Assembly: GCA_022497155.1 (NCBI GenBank) | Contig: MU385710.1 | Span: forward strand, 1,860,001-1,924,000 | Length of the DNA: 64,000 nt | Source of the DNA: Whalleya microplaca | Lineage: Eukaryota; Ascomycota; Sordariomycetes; Xylariales; Xylariaceae | Direction of reading: 5' to 3' | In this document: positions 36,301-49,066 of the stretch, one piece after another | How positions within the stretch are numbered: the first letter of the stretch is position 1 | Layout: each line of letters begins with the position of its first letter | Notes under the pieces: model-generated | Told to the model about the DNA's origin: nothing | Databases searched by the model: none | What the model saw: only the letters and a program-made list of their open reading frames with translations | Program-made: the position numbers and the translations under genes

Positions 36301-38067
36301 TGCAGCGCCTCAAGACCATTGGCCAGGAGGAACATCAGAGCGCAGCTCAGGAGCCCTTCCAGGAGATCCCAATGAACCCAGAGCAATATCATGACACGGC
36401 CAAGAAAATACAGTCCATGATTCCGGAGGTGCACAAGCTCAGCAAGACCTTGGGCCGGTGGTACACGCTAACCCGCGATGATCATCGTGCTAAGATGTTC
36501 TTTAAGATGGTGAGCTTCTTATAGACTGCAACTTAGAAAGACAGCGCTAACTTTGACCTAGCGACTACGCCTCGTCAAGCAATTCGTAGACGGCGAAAAG
36601 ATGACGACTCTCAGAAAAGGCTTTTCTATAAAGCCAAGGGACCTTGAAGGTATGAGGGTCATGATGGAGAGCATGAACAGGGACCTTAATACACCAAATC
36701 CGCAAGGGATGAAGAAGAGCGCAAACCAGCAACAAAAGACTTCGGAACCCTCATCACAGCAACCTCAGCAGGCCGCGCCTGTACATACGGCGACACCACC
36801 GGCGGCGCAACCTGCGCCGCTAAATGCGGCTAACCTAGAAAAACAGACACAGGCTCTCAACAAGATGCAACAAGGGCAGCAAGGGCAACAAGGGCAACAA
36901 GGGCAACCGCGTCACCAGAAGACTCCCAGCAAGGGGGGTCAGGCACCCGCTGCGCCAACCACCTCGCAGCCTCCGTTTGCCTTCGGTGCACAGTCACCCA
37001 ATGGCCAGCCAACGTATATCGGAAAGCCTACTGTCACCGTAGATAATCTCCATATACCTGCTCGGAAAAAGGCCCGAACTGGGACACATCCCGGTCTGGG
37101 GCCGGGTGGCCAGAGTGCAAACGCATCTCCTCGGGTCCAAAAGATGCCGTCTCCAGACATGGCCAAGCGAACAGCCCCTACGGAGGCAAAGGCACCACCC
37201 AAACCGCAATTCCAGTGCCCTGATCCAGGCTGCGAGGCGCATACTGTCGGGTTTGCCACCGAGAAAGCTCAACGCACCCATTACGAGGAAGAGCACGTCA
37301 AGCCTTACCAAGACCCGTTCAAATTTGCGACGGAAAGCCTAGCTGCTGCGCTTGGTCTAGACCCGAACGGCAAGCCCAAGTCTCCGGCGGTGATACCAGG
37401 CCCGTCGCAACCGGCAGCTTCTCCCGGGGTTGGTGATACATCTAAACAGAGTCAGACGCCGACAGGAAGAGGCGAGGCAACGCCGATGTCTCGGGAACCG
37501 TCTATGAGGAGACAAGGCAGCGCGGCCGGGTCGAAACCTACCGAGTTGAAAAGGACAATTGCTACAAAGGCTGCTACAACGAAGCCGGACTCGGCGATCA
37601 AGACGGCAGACGGTGTCACCGCGTTAACAAAATCAGAAGACGGTACGACCTCACGACCGATCGGAGCAGATAACCCCTGGTCGAATGCCACGATCGACCC
37701 CCAAGACTTGTTCCAGAACCTTGGGGCTGTAGAGGGCGGCGGCGGCGGCGCCATATACGATATGAAAGTATATCGATGCATCTCGCCGAACGATACGCCT
37801 GAATCCACGGGCAAAGACAGCTCGTCGTCTGAACCAAACAGTGACGTGTCTGAAGGTGTTGCGCTCAACGTGACACTAGACATGGGCTTCGATGTCTGGC
37901 GGCCGTTCGAGGGTGGCCGTTCCATAGACCCGGACACAACCGAAGTAGACATGACTGGCATTGGAGATGACGTGTTCGCGGGGTTCACGGGGTGGGACGA
38001 CGTGAACATAGATTTCTCGAAGCCATTCGAGCTAGACACTTCGTTCTACTCTCTGGACACATCGTAG
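33375..38067 (+). CDS. MED15: Mediator complex subunit 15 (GAL11-like)
   Basis: Four exons, join(33375..33547, 33659..33761, 33816..36509, 36562..38067), 1491 aa. The start is the first ATG (MAANMSQMAGG). Residues about 40-125 (GWQDQLQTNLRVSNAMNLISN...HMDSQNLVQHGLDYERDAF...YDQKIGRRVQDLFKKRQANEQN) form the KIX-like activator-binding domain. A very long Gln/Met/Pro/Asn-rich region follows, with an Ala-Gln run encoded at 33913-33955. A conserved block IPELTAQQLAALPPEQKARYEAAL...AKKIQSMIPEVHKLSKTLGRWYTL leads into VKQFVDGEKMTTLRKGF. A C2H2-like finger (C-x4-C-x15-H-x4-H, near residue 1206) and an acidic Asp/Phe-rich C-terminus follow. It links gene-specific activators to RNA polymerase II via the Mediator tail. 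Intron 2 is 54 nt, stop-free and in frame, so retention would insert 18 residues. Confidence 0.9.
33561..33596. repeat. Direct repeat inside MED15 intron 1
   Basis: GGCCGTGCGCGTA occurs at 33561-33573 and again at 33584-33596, each followed shortly by ATAGCGCT. It is a local duplication that lengthens the 111-nt intron. Confidence 0.8.
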
Positions 38068-39357
38068 AGCATGCCTCGCGTCTGAGAATGTTGTACGATG
38101 TAATTCAGGGGGTTTCTATAGATAGCGCGGCCCGGCGGCGTCATATGGAAGCAATCATGGCATTCGGCAGCAAGGTTATGCATATCTGGGCATACATGAT
38201 TTTTTTTTATCTTATCATAACAACCGGGAAGAAAGTGCCTACGCCGTGGCGTTACAGGTTTTCATATATTGGCCTTCTTCTGATATAGGTGTACCACCTA
38301 GGACTTGTGTAGGTGGTCGCCTGAAGCGTTGGAATTTAGCGACGAAACTCTTCGGTTAGGGAAAAGGGGTCAGTGATGAAAGGGTTTGCTTGAGCGGACA
38401 GCATAATGATACCCGTGGATAGGGAGCACGCCACGAATAACAAATGATACAGCGATTACTTTTTGATACATACACAATTGCTTCAGTAAGATGTGAGGTT
38501 TTCTGACACGCGTACGCATAGGTATTGTGTTGTAGGATTGATGATCAGCAGAAATGATTGTCTCTGCATGCATTACCCTAGGCTGCTAAGATCCGTATCT
38601 AGGTACCTTACCACCCCATAGGTACTACCGGCAGAGTACCTGCATATGATGGCTTTAAAGAGTCACTGGCTTAAGTATATACATGATCGTATGTATGTAT
38701 GTATGTAATTAGAGTCAGGTGGAAGGTGGAGAAAATTTGCATAACATACATACATACACAGTAGAGGTAGTGTGTAGCATCAAATCCATATTCGTACTGC
38801 ATACTACATATTAGTGCCCTACATACATGGTACTACCTATGTAGGTGGCGGATCAGCGCCAGGATCTTAAAAGACCCTGAGTTTTGCACAATGCCTAACA
38901 AGACGCAAGAGTTATGTATGCATAGTCATGCATGCATCTGGTGGTACTTAAGCACAGACTATCCCCAAAGAGGCAACTAGTAAATACATGGATGTATTGC
39001 ACAATAGTATAAGAAGATGGATAAATGCGCCAGGGCAACGACGCGGTACATACATGTACAAGACGCGGTGCGAGTCCCTCAATTACACACATCATACCTA
39101 TAAGTGCCAGAGTTTCCAACATACAGAGAGATACCTATTGCTTATATGTTTAATCTGTAGCAACCTCTCTATGATCCTTCTCGTCCACGTTGTCTAAGGG
39201 TAGTTGGTATATATATATACACTACCACACTGATATACACCACATCTATAGAATACTTGTCGTCAAGTCCCCCACCTAACTCCCCACCGGTGGTCACATA
39301 CATCTCCTACATTAACGAGAGAAGGACAACGAGGGAAGAGAAGCGAGAGAGACAGAG
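38068..39357. other. Intergenic between MED15 and the WHI5-like gene
   Basis: About 1.3 kb holding the MED15 3' UTR and the promoter of the next rightward gene. Short TACATAC/ATGTATG and CCTAGG/GGTACC words are common at 38590-38850. A TATATATATA box-like run at 39212-39221 lies about 140 bp before the start codon. No gene seen. Confidence 0.5.
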
Positions 39358-40187
39358 ATGGATGCTTCACCAAGTAAACGACGCGTCCTGGCTCCCCTTG
39401 ACGCCAATACCCGATCGCCTGCTGCTGCGTCAAATGGTCCGGCTTCGAGACTTGGGGTGTCAAAGTTGCACATCCCAATTGCCTTGGATCCAACCAAGAC
39501 GGGTGCGATAAAACGACCACTTATTCGGGATATCAGTCAACAGGAATACTCATTACCGGTAACCAAGAAGCCGCGCATATCAGACCCGGAAGAGCGTCGG
39601 CCTATAACGAGCGACAAAGACAACAATGTCTCAAGAGTTCGTGTCGAAAGCTTTACTCTGTCGTCTTGTCGCTAGACTAACTTGCTTTTTTTAAGAATTC
39701 GGATAGCCGCGACTGCGACCACGATGATGAGTCTATCCCTCGACGCTCAAATTCGCCCGACGAGTCTTCCATCTTTGACACTGCGGCCATCGATACATCG
39801 CAAGCTACCACGATCACAGAGCCAGACCCGGAAGCAACACCGCCTACGCTGCCAGCACCACCGCCGCCTCGGCAGCTAACACGGGAGGAGGCGAAAGAGG
39901 TACGTTGAATGCAGTCTGGAACCGTAAGGCCACTGAAATTTACCATGTATGTGCAGAGGGCAGAAATCCTCCGGCTGAGACTCGGCCTGGCGACCTACAA
40001 GCTCCGGACAGGTCAGACCGATGTTCCTCTCGAGCGGCTTGTTATCAAACCACTAGGCACACGACTGCCGCGTCTTCCCTCTTTAGCGCGGCCTGGGGAA
40101 AGCGATGGCGTAGACGAGGCGCCACGCAGGCAGCCTATGGGCCAGCGGAAGGCGTTGCCTGCAACGGCGCCGGGGCCTTGCCGGTAG
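39358..40187 (+). CDS. WHI5/NRM1-like G1/S transcription repressor
   Basis: Three exons, join(39358..39636, 39696..39899, 39957..40187), 237 aa, all phase 0. The diagnostic element is the GTB motif in exon 3 (RAEILRLRLGLATYKLRTGQ, then TDVPLERL). This is the Whi5-like signature that docks on SBF/MBF factors and represses G1/S genes until CDK phosphorylation. The N-terminus (SKRRVLAPLDANTRSP) contains Ser-Pro sites and a basic patch. Exon 2 is acidic, with SNSPDESSIFD and ITEPDPEATPP, plausible CDK sites. The rest is Pro-rich and probably disordered. The first intron uses donor GTTCGT with branch GACTAAC; the second (57 nt) uses GTACGT and has an in-frame stop. Whether it acts like Whi5 (SBF) or Nrm1 (MBF) cannot be decided from sequence. 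Confidence 0.85.
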
Positions 40188-40675
40188 TATTGTTAAAAGG
40201 TGCAGGGTGATGATAGTGTAAGGGTGAAAGGGGGAGCCCCTTTTCTTTAGTCTCGACCATTATGCTGGCGCTGTGCATTTGACGGGTCTATTAACATTGT
40301 CTGGCGTTACGTTCGAGTATAAAGGTGACCTGAGTTGGTTGATGATAGGCGTTCGCGCTGCATAGAAGCATGGATTGGGACCGGCACCGGGAATGGTTAC
40401 TACCCTATACATCAAGTACCTAATGCTACCCACCTACATCAAATGTACCTGATAGTTGGGCTTTGATTACCTAACCAAGGTATTTTAACGATTTGGTAAG
40501 ATCCACATTGTGCATGATGTGCCTTCCCCCTGTTCCTTCATGATCTTTCGACAGGTAGCAGCACCTTAGGGGGTCCATGAAGGTACCCAGGCCATTCTTC
40601 ACGCCGCTCTCTATGCCAGCTGCTCCATGCCACTCTCACATTCCAGCTTCTTACTCCAACTGTCTCCAGCGCACC

Positions 40676-40957
40676 ATGTGCTCCAGCGTACTGTTCATTT
40701 ACTGTTGCGGCTGCACCGAGAGGACCGTCTTCGAGTGTTCAACGACGGGCTATCGTAGTAGTATTTGTCAACTATGCGAGTGTCTAGCTACCCTCTTGGA
40801 TGAGGAATGCCATGATTGCTCGAGTCAACGCCATGGTGCAGGGCTAGGTCTTGGAGTCTCGGGACCGCTTACCGACGAGTCGTCCGTCCTACGTGAGCGC
40901 TCGCTCAACAAACCAGCCAAGGTACCGCCCAGGATCAGTCTCTCGGGTAGCTTCTGA
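40676..40957 (+). CDS. Possible small cysteine-rich protein
   Basis: 93 aa from the ATG at 40676; an upstream in-frame ATG at 40577 would add 33 residues with poor coding character. Residues 1-50 hold ten cysteines (MCSSVLFIYCCGCTER, then VFEC, SICQLCEC, EECHDC). The pattern MC...CGC..(R)...C......C..C.C......EEC.DC resembles the many small uncharacterised Cys-rich proteins of filamentous ascomycetes that look metal-binding. There is no clear signal peptide from this start. The C-terminal 40 residues are basic and polar. No intron is needed. Function unknown; chance is possible because the frame is short. Confidence 0.42.
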   Translation: MCSSVLFIYCCGCTERTVFECSTTGYRSSICQLCECLATLLDEECHDCSSQRHGAGLGLGVSGPLTDESSVLRERSLNKPAKVPPRISLSGSF

Positions 40958-41797
40958 GAAAGTGAGAGCAGACGTAGAATCGCATAACACTGTAACACCT
41001 TCCCGAAAACATTACATGAATTGTGATCGGGAGCACATCAAGTTTGTGTTTACATCATCACCTCGGAATATAGGAATATTCGGCTGGTCAGTCATCATCC
41101 CAAGAACCAACAGAAAGGGGGATTCCGGCCTCCACTCTCTTCTATTTACTCACATATAAATCAACTCAGATCCCAAAAGTCACCATACCTTCATTCAGAG
41201 AATATCCAGGCTATGCTAAGCCCTGCTCCATGGTCTCTTAATACGTAATCTGTACCACCATTAAGCAGGCCGTCCTATTTGGAACTCTATATTAATAAAA
41301 TAGCTACGGCTTAACATTCTAGGCTACAGCTTCCGTCTTGATGTAAAACGTGAGTTCGGTAATGCTGAGGTCTTTATACTCCTTGCCTTTAAGGCGGATG
41401 TCGGCTCGACTTTCTACATCAACCAATTCACTCCATAGTCGCTAATTGGACTCGGGTTCCCTAGCCTTAATAATCTTATCTCTTTCTCTCCCTTCCCATC
41501 TTAGTTTTCCAAGTCTAAGGAGGTGGTTGGGGGGTGCTGTTTTTCTTCGTTTTGGCAAGGAGAAAAGAGGGTTCAATCTGATATCTCATTTGACCAGGGG
41601 AAATCGTCTTACCGGAGGGCTATATACCATGCTAGTGGATTGGGCTTTCTTTATAGCAAGGTTCGTGATCAAGAAATCGTCAACTCCTGCTCGTACACCT
41701 ACTTCAACACCTTCTTTCACCGACGGGATATGAGTCTTAAAGTCTGGCCAAGACAGCCACCCGGGGAAACACAGGACCAAACAATCACCTCTTAGGG

Positions 41798-41798
<1 letters not shown>

Positions 41799-41856
<58 letters not shown>

Positions 41857-41857
41857 G
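41799..41857. repeat. Compound (AC)n(AT)n microsatellite
   Basis: About 34 bp of AC repeat runs directly into about 24 bp of AT repeat. It lies in the spacer downstream of the LAA1 stop. Confidence 0.95.
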
Positions 41858-42137
41858 AGCGTAATATGGTACATGGCAGAGGTCATCGCAGACGGTATAT
41901 CATTGTGAAAAGGGCTCCTTGCACTGCTATCAGAAAACAATCCCTCCTGCAAGAAACTAGGGTGTTCATAATAGCTTCAAAATTAAATCCTTTACATACC
42001 ATGCATTCACTTTCAATGCATCTCTTCAAGCCGCCTTTTTTCCCCATAAAGATTGAGGCGATAGGGATGCGAAGAGCTCCTTGATCTCCTGATCCTGCAG
42101 TTGTATGCATCCCGCCCAATACCAGACGGGCCGGTTT

Positions 42138-45100
42138 TCATGACCCCCCAAAGTCCATTTTTAACGCGATGCTCGGCTGGCCTGCATTGTTGGTATCTTT
42201 CTCTGTACCACCGTCCTGTCGGCCGGAGCGAATGACCTCCTCCATGAAAGCCTTCTGCCCCTCACTCATTGCAGTGACCACCCCCTTGAAACTTGTTTGA
42301 TTTGTAGAGGCTAACTCAAGCAACCTCACACTTGTCTCACGATACACCTCAGCACCTTCGCTAGCAGCCCGCGAGAGAAGAGCAGGCACTACGATAGACA
42401 TCGCAATCTGAGCATGGTCGCTGTCTATTGTCGAGACATATTGGGTCAGAGCGTGTGCTACTAGTTTGCGGGCTCCCTCCGGGTCCTCGGGGTCCGTGTC
42501 TACCACGAAAGCGATCAGGCGCGGGAGAAGGTAGCGGGCAATAGACTGGTCAGCAGGCGTTGGAGAGGATTGTAACAAGAGTGACCGGATGCAGTTTGCA
42601 GCGATCTTGGCTGTCTGCGTGAGACGTCAGCAACATGAAACAGTAAGTGAATTCGAGGAGTACTGACCATACGGTCTGTTAGACAATCAAGCACCTCGTC
42701 CAAGTATCTCGTGACAAGGCGATCCGTGGCCGCGAGGCGATTGTTACCGCCGGTAAACAGAATTGTGATTGCGAGCAGGCAATTCTTGACGCATTGTAAA
42801 GATGTCGGGACCTCTCGCTTCTGCGCATTCAGATAAATCGAAATGTATCTTCGCAGGCAGCCTTGTATCTGAGTGTCGGTGGCAGATCTTCCATCTGCAG
42901 AGCGACGCGAATTAGACATACTTGCCATGAATCGCTTGAACATGGGCAAAGCCTGAGGGACAATAACATCTTGGCAGGAAGGAGTCGCAAGTATAGTGGC
43001 AAAGATGTGGATTATACATGCGTGTAAATCGGTCTTTATGATGGCCGGAAACACCTCAGCCGCATCTACTATAGCACTTAGTCCAAGTCTTATAAGAAGG
43101 ACGGCCTCCTCAGTCAGATTATGACGAACTGGCTGGTTCGCCTCAGCTAAATTAGGCAATAATCCGGAGAGCACCAGGACGATGATTCTAGTGAGCTCGA
43201 ATAACTGCTCAATATCTTCAGTCAAGTCGCCATCCTCAGGCTGCTCCTGTTTTCTAGCTGATGGATGAGCCACGCACAGGGCGCGCGCGATCTCAACAAT
43301 AACACCCTGTACATCGAGCCCTTCAGTCAGGACAAGACGATCTAGTAAATCCATTGTCTCGGAGAAAATTGCTTCTCGGTAGATAGCATGACCCGAAACA
43401 CTCGGGTGTAAGATCTTCTTAAGAGCCTGAAGTATTTCGAGTGTCTGTTCTTGGGTGGCTAACGAATCGGTCTGACCCGACCGAGTCGCCAGGGCTTCGA
43501 ATGCGATCCCAAATAATACGAAGAAGAAAGCAACAGGTTCGTCGCGGTAATTGATATCAGCGCTTTTGACATGCCCGTTGGCCGCTGTTGCATCGGCTTC
43601 CTTGCCGTCTAATGCATCGAAGACGAATTCACTGTCTTGCTCAATGAGGCTCGCGATGGCGTCAACAAGCTTCAGCCAGGAGTCCTGGTAGAATTTGAGA
43701 AGCGTTTCTCGGTTCAGTGCCGAGTAAATAGTATCCAGGCTGCCGGACATAGATGGTGGCCCTAGCGTCATTGAGATATCCGGTTCGAATCTCAGCCGAG
43801 CGAACTCCCGCAAGGAAGCCAGCCACAGCGGTGTTAGAGTACCAATATGAGGTTTCAACACATCGAGCAGGTACTTCTGCTCCGAGCTGGCTACTTGTAA
43901 ATCGGCCCAGGCCGAGAAGACAGACATTTTGACCATGACTTGCGCATTAGAACTGAGGCCTTTGAGGTCACCAATACCAACATTCTCTGTCTCCGTCGAG
44001 AAGTTCTCAAGCGCGGTGACCAGCGTCTTCAAGATACGGCCCATGCGGTCGACGTCTGTCACAATTCCGGTCGAAATGAAGGCCGCGCAAACGTTGACTG
44101 CTTCCGCGGCAAGTTCAGGAGATGAGTCTGCGGCAAAAGCAGGGGTCAAAGCCGAGCTGATTTGTGCTTGGTACTGTTCAAGGAGCATTGCTTCGTCAAA
44201 GTCGGGATCTGGTGTCTTGCCAAACATCCTCAGGACGGCACCTATTATCTTCAAGCCCCATATCCTCAGTTCTAATACGCTAGACGTTGAGGCTGAAAAT
44301 GCCATTCGAATGACATCAGCGATCCTGGCTTGCAGGGCTAACTGTGCAGGGGACTCGCCGTTGGTGGCGACGTCTTTTCCAATCAACGCGAACATGTCGT
44401 TGAGACAACTCATTGCAAATGTCCTTACTTGCCAGCGCAGGGGCTCCATTTCGGAACTTGCGGTTGCTTCTTTTTCTTCTTTGGCGGTGCCAGCTGCCGC
44501 CGCAAAGCCGGCAACCTCCTCGTCCTGAAGGTCGATGGCCGCGCTTGGTTTACTGGCAGCAGTATGTGAGTCCTCGACGACTTTTGGCCGCGTCATCTTG
44601 AGTACATGCTGGCAGCGGATGAGCCAAGATCCAGTGTCTGTCAACGATGTCTGCCGCAACCAGTTCCGAATGATATTACGGATTCCGTCATGGTTCGGGG
44701 AAATATCCAGAACAAGCCATAACTGGTCCTCAAATCCAGGATCCGCTGCTCCTAATACATCGTAAGGGTTCCTCTTCATGAGATTATAGAGACCGTCCAC
44801 TGCAACATCGCGTAGATCGGAGAACTCAGAATTAAGGTATTTCTGTAATATCTTAACGTAGTCACCGAAGACCATATGTCCTGGCGCGTATAAAGACAGG
44901 TGTTCTAAGCATCCCAAGCTTGCACGTTGCACGACGATGTCTTCTTCGTTTTGGAGCTGACCCACGAGGGTGAGTATCAATTCGCGGGATTTGGTGGAAT
45001 CTTGCAGGTCTGGCCCCACGACGTTGACCAAGGAGTCAACACAGCGAGTGATGGTAGCTGTGGTTGATAGCTCCATCTCCAGGCTCATGGAAATCGCAGA

Positions 45101-48100
45101 AGAGACCTCGGGATTGTGCGAGTCAGAGAGATATAGCTGAGCTAGCATCCCCAAGCTTCCGGAAACGTACGGGGAGAAACCCAGGCCTGCAGCATCCGCA
45201 GCAAGGGCCAATGCCTCCAGGGCCCAAAAATGTACTGTCGGATGGGGATCGTTGCATAAGGACATCAGGATACCGGTGATAGTTTTGAGGTGATATCCGG
45301 CTCCCATACCGCCGACTTTCTCCTGGATACAACCCAAGGCCATAGCGCATCCAGCACGGGCACTTGGTTCCCGATTACCTACTATTGTGTCTATCAAATG
45401 CTTGATCTCGTGATTAGTAAATGCGTTACCGCATGTGTTACAAAGACGCGCAACCGCAGCATAACCGATATTGCGGATGTATTGATCAGGATCGATCACA
45501 AAGCCCCTAATCATCTCTTGTAGAAGTTTTTCTACCGCCATGTTGGTGACATTGCCAGGTGAAGACTGCGTTTCCTTAACGGCAACTTTCAATGTTGAGA
45601 ATAGGGCACTGGCGACATTGACATTGATAGCTGCTTTACGACCGGGGTCACGCTGAAGGGAACCGGCCGAAATAAATGTGGCAATTTGCTCAAGGATGCT
45701 CTCTTGGACTTTGGCGGGTGTCAGGGGGAAAACGAAAGCAAATAGCTGGATCGCCATGTTGACCACCTCGGTAGCCGGAGGATCTGGGAGGTCAATGGAT
45801 GGATCTAGCTGGCCAACATACAGCAAGGCGGCATCGTGTTCCAGCGATTGACAAATTGGCGACAGGAGTAAATTGTCCATAACATCATCAGGATCCACCT
45901 CGTTCGTCTGCGAGCTATCGGCTGTTTCGTCCTTCTCTCCAGGAAGCCTCTTGACCTTGAAGCCCTGGACTAGGCCGTTGACACCGAAACCAGAATTATC
46001 GCCAACCTCCCAGATAGTTTCGAATGTTCCGGCAGAATTAGCTATAGAGGTACTAAGGGAGTTTGCATAATTCTCGGGGTCGGCAAACAAAGAGATCGCC
46101 AGTGTCAACAGGTTAGATTGTAATAGAGCCTCGCTCCCCCCAGCTGGGCTTTGATTTACGAGTTTGATGTAACATTGCAGAACTCGTCGTTGAACCATCA
46201 TGTCGAGGTCTTGCAGTTGCAAAGCAGGGGTTAATCTCTGGGCGATATCGTCTGTGGTTTTTTTAGAGGGGAGCATCCTGAGAAACACAGTGGTGTTCTG
46301 AAGCATTGTGGCGATACGCTTCGAAACATCAACTGTCAATAAACGGCCGTTGAATTGAAGAAACGAGAGGATGGAACCTAATGCACTCTCCTTGACGTGG
46401 GTCAAGTAGGAGACTTCGAGGATGTTACGGTGGGCAAAATTGTCTTTGGCTAGAGGTTTTGGTAGAGCGTTTTTCCAGAGAACGAGTAGCTGTGAAAGGT
46501 GAATTTTGACAAAGTTGGGACCCAATGACATGAGCCCCCCAAGAAGAATCCAAGCGACCTGAACCTGCGTGCTAGAGACACGAAGTTCAGACTTGCCACT
46601 GGACTTGAGGAGATTGGTAGCCATAGAATAGACTCGATTGTTGATATCGAGAGAGCCGTACAAAGGGCGGGCCGGGCTGGCGCTGAGAGTCGCAGCCAAT
46701 CCGTGCGCGAAACCAATACATCTTCTTGGAGAATTTCGTCCGCCGCCGAGCAGAGAGAGCTCCCTGCTGAGACTATTCATACAAACTGACAAGCAGGGTA
46801 AGAGCTGTTGCGGGCACGCAAGAACAAATGTCTTCATGCAGTGCGAAGCAGATACCTGAACACTATAACTCGGATGCTGGAGCACCTGTAGCAGTCCGTC
46901 TCGACAAGACTCGGCGAAATTGTTCGCGGCCGATCCAAGTGATGTGATGAGCGAGGAAATAGCACCAAGAGTTGTGATCAGAGTTTGCTTGGTCGGCTCA
47001 GGCCGTTCTTTCAGCGCCTGAGGATAATTCTTAAATATGTCGTTAACGAGCACTTTGGCTGCGGACATCTGGCCGGATTCGCCCAGGATCTTGCGGCCAA
47101 CCACGACCTGGAGGACCGTGTCCACAATGCGACGAGAGATAAGGAGCCGATATCTATTATTGACGATATTCTGATGGCCAAGAAGGTCAGTAGTTAGACT
47201 CTCGACGGTTTTCAGGTAGTTCGTTTCGACAAATTTCTCTCCTAGCCGTTTCAAAACTCTTCCATAACAAACACCAATAGCCACCCTAGCTCTGTTAGTG
47301 GTAGACAGTCGAACATACTGCGTCGTCAGGATTTTGAAGATGTCATTAAATGACAAAGCCAGATCTTGGCTTCTCTTCCCCGGCGCAGGGCTTCCAGGCC
47401 GTGATGGGATATCTTCGTCTGCATCCAGTCCTGCGCCTGGCTGCATAGTAGCTCTCTTGCTGGGCTTTGCCTTGGGTTTCTTTATCTTCGGTACTGAGGT
47501 GGTGTTCGGGGCAAGCTCAGAATGGCCCTTAACCATAGCTTCAGCCAGACAATCGGCAGCGGCATGTCTCACGTGAGGTGAACTAGAATCGATGGTCTTG
47601 AAAATGGCCGACTTGAGATTCTCGAAGTCGCTGGAATTCTCAAAATACGGCGTGTACTTGACTAACGACCTCAAACAACGGCAGGCAGATACGACAGTCA
47701 AAGAGCCCTTGTCACTAGATGCGGCAGTTCGGCCTTGCTTCCAGATATCTCTGGCAATGCTCTCGTCTAGACTGCCTCGCACCATCCCTACGATTTTGGC
47801 CAGGGCGGTGAGGGCGGCAGCGCGCAAGCCAGCATGACCCTGAGACGACTTGAGCAGCTTGGCTAGCGTACTACAGGCTAACTGATGCAAGCCAATGGCG
47901 CTGTCACCAGCAGCGGCATACACATCGCCTAAGCAGCCGACAGCAGCGTGCCTCGTCCGGAGCTCAGCGTCGGACTTGTATTTGCCAGCGGAGACGATGG
48001 CGACCAGCTCGTTGACGGTCTCGAAAAGCAGTTTCCTGTCCCCATTTCCAAAGACATGTGCCAGTATCTTGCCAAGGTTTATCCTTACGATCCGACTCGG

Positions 48101-48364
48101 AGAGGGCGCAGCAAGATTGATGATCTGAAAGACCTCCTTCTTCAGGTAGAACTGCTGAGCAGTACAGTCGTCTGCAGACAGGCCATGGACGTGTTTGGCC
48201 AGGGAGGATACAAAATTCAGAAGAAACAGATCCTGCTGCTCGGAGGGTAACGATTGAAGCTTCGGAAGGTCGAGTTCTGGATTGGACGTAGAGCTCAAGC
48301 GGACGGGAGCTGGGGCGGCTGAAGCACCGTTCGAGTTTTGAGGAGGGGAACTTGGCGTAGACAT
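42138..48364 (-). CDS. LAA1: LAA1/HEATR5-type AP-1 accessory HEAT protein
   Basis: Two exons, complement(42138..42614, 42668..48364), 2057 aa. The 53-nt intron (GTCAGT...CGCAG, phase 0) joins DCLTDRM to TAKIAANCIRSLL. It is a giant alpha-solenoid of HEAT repeats, orthologous to yeast Laa1 and animal HEATR5A/B. Those associate with the clathrin adaptor AP-1 at the trans-Golgi/endosome and help localise it. Supporting segments include the N-terminal LFLLNFVSSLAKHV...QQFYLKKEVFQI, RCLRSLVKYTPYF, SPHVRHAAADCLAEAM, YQLKTITGILMSLCNDPHPTVHFW-type blocks (here YHLKT...) and LEHLSLYAPGHMVFGDYVKILQKYL. A low-complexity Lys/Pro-rich linker (KIKKPKAKPSKRA) sits near residue 300. No catalytic motif is expected. 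It is divergently transcribed from TACO1. Confidence 0.92.
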
Positions 48365-49066
48365 CGAAAGGTCATGAGGGTATATATGTCAGATGCTCGC
48401 AGAAAGCTCATTCATAAAAGTACAGTCCGGTACAGTACAGATGGTTATTAGGTATTTGGTTGTATAATAAAAGCAACATGAACGATCATGAATTTGAGAC
48501 AGGTGGTGGTGGCCCATGCCTCCACAGATGTATGTACTAAGTACTTTGTACCGAACAGAGGTAGCACTGAGTACCGAACCTACCTAGCTAACGTACATAC
48601 GTGTAATAAATGATTAGGTACCGGTATGTGTAGACTGCCAGAGTACCTAGGTACATACATATTCCGTGCTCACCTACTTCTTATTAAGCTTATTAGTACC
48701 TAACAACGTCAGTCCCGTCCCGTCAGTGCACCTGCCCGTCATTTTCAGACGGTCCATGGTTGATCCTTTTAAGGTTTAGTCTCATTACCTGAGGCAGGTA
48801 CGGCATAAACTGTACATGCATGTAAACGACATAGTGCTTACATACGCATGTACGTACGGTAGGGAGAATTTCATATGTATTACGTAAGGTAGGCTGCTAG
48901 ATTAGATAGCGACATGTACATAGCTTATTTTTCCCTCCTTTGCTAACTATATACCTACATACATACATACGTAAGTTAGTATATAGCGTTATCGCATCAC
49001 CTACCTATTACCCTGGGTGACTCGGAATGACCGTCTTGTTTTGATATTTCCACGGCCTGTGTCACA
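48365..49066. promoter_or_regulatory. Divergent promoter between LAA1 and TACO1, TACCTAGG-rich
   Basis: About 700 bp. It contains many copies of GTAC, CCTAGG, TACCTA and TACATAC words (48530-48680 and 48830-48980), for example GAGTACCTAGGTACATACATA near 48640, and a TACATACATACATACG run just before the TACO1 start. No open frame. Confidence 0.55.

Larger units (their letters stand above)
40188..42137. other. Intergenic region with one possible small gene
   Basis: About 1.95 kb between the WHI5-like stop and the LAA1 stop. Apart from the small Cys-rich frame at 40676 and an AC/AT microsatellite, nothing codes convincingly. Frames at 41446-41795 lack family features. Confidence 0.5.

Noticed and set aside
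33681..36524. MED15 read as one uninterrupted frame starting at 33681
   Set aside because: It omits the first exon with half of the KIX-like domain and reads through a clear intron that happens to be in frame.
43929..44528. 199-codon plus-strand frame opposite LAA1
   Set aside because: Shadow of a long conserved coding exon; no domain.
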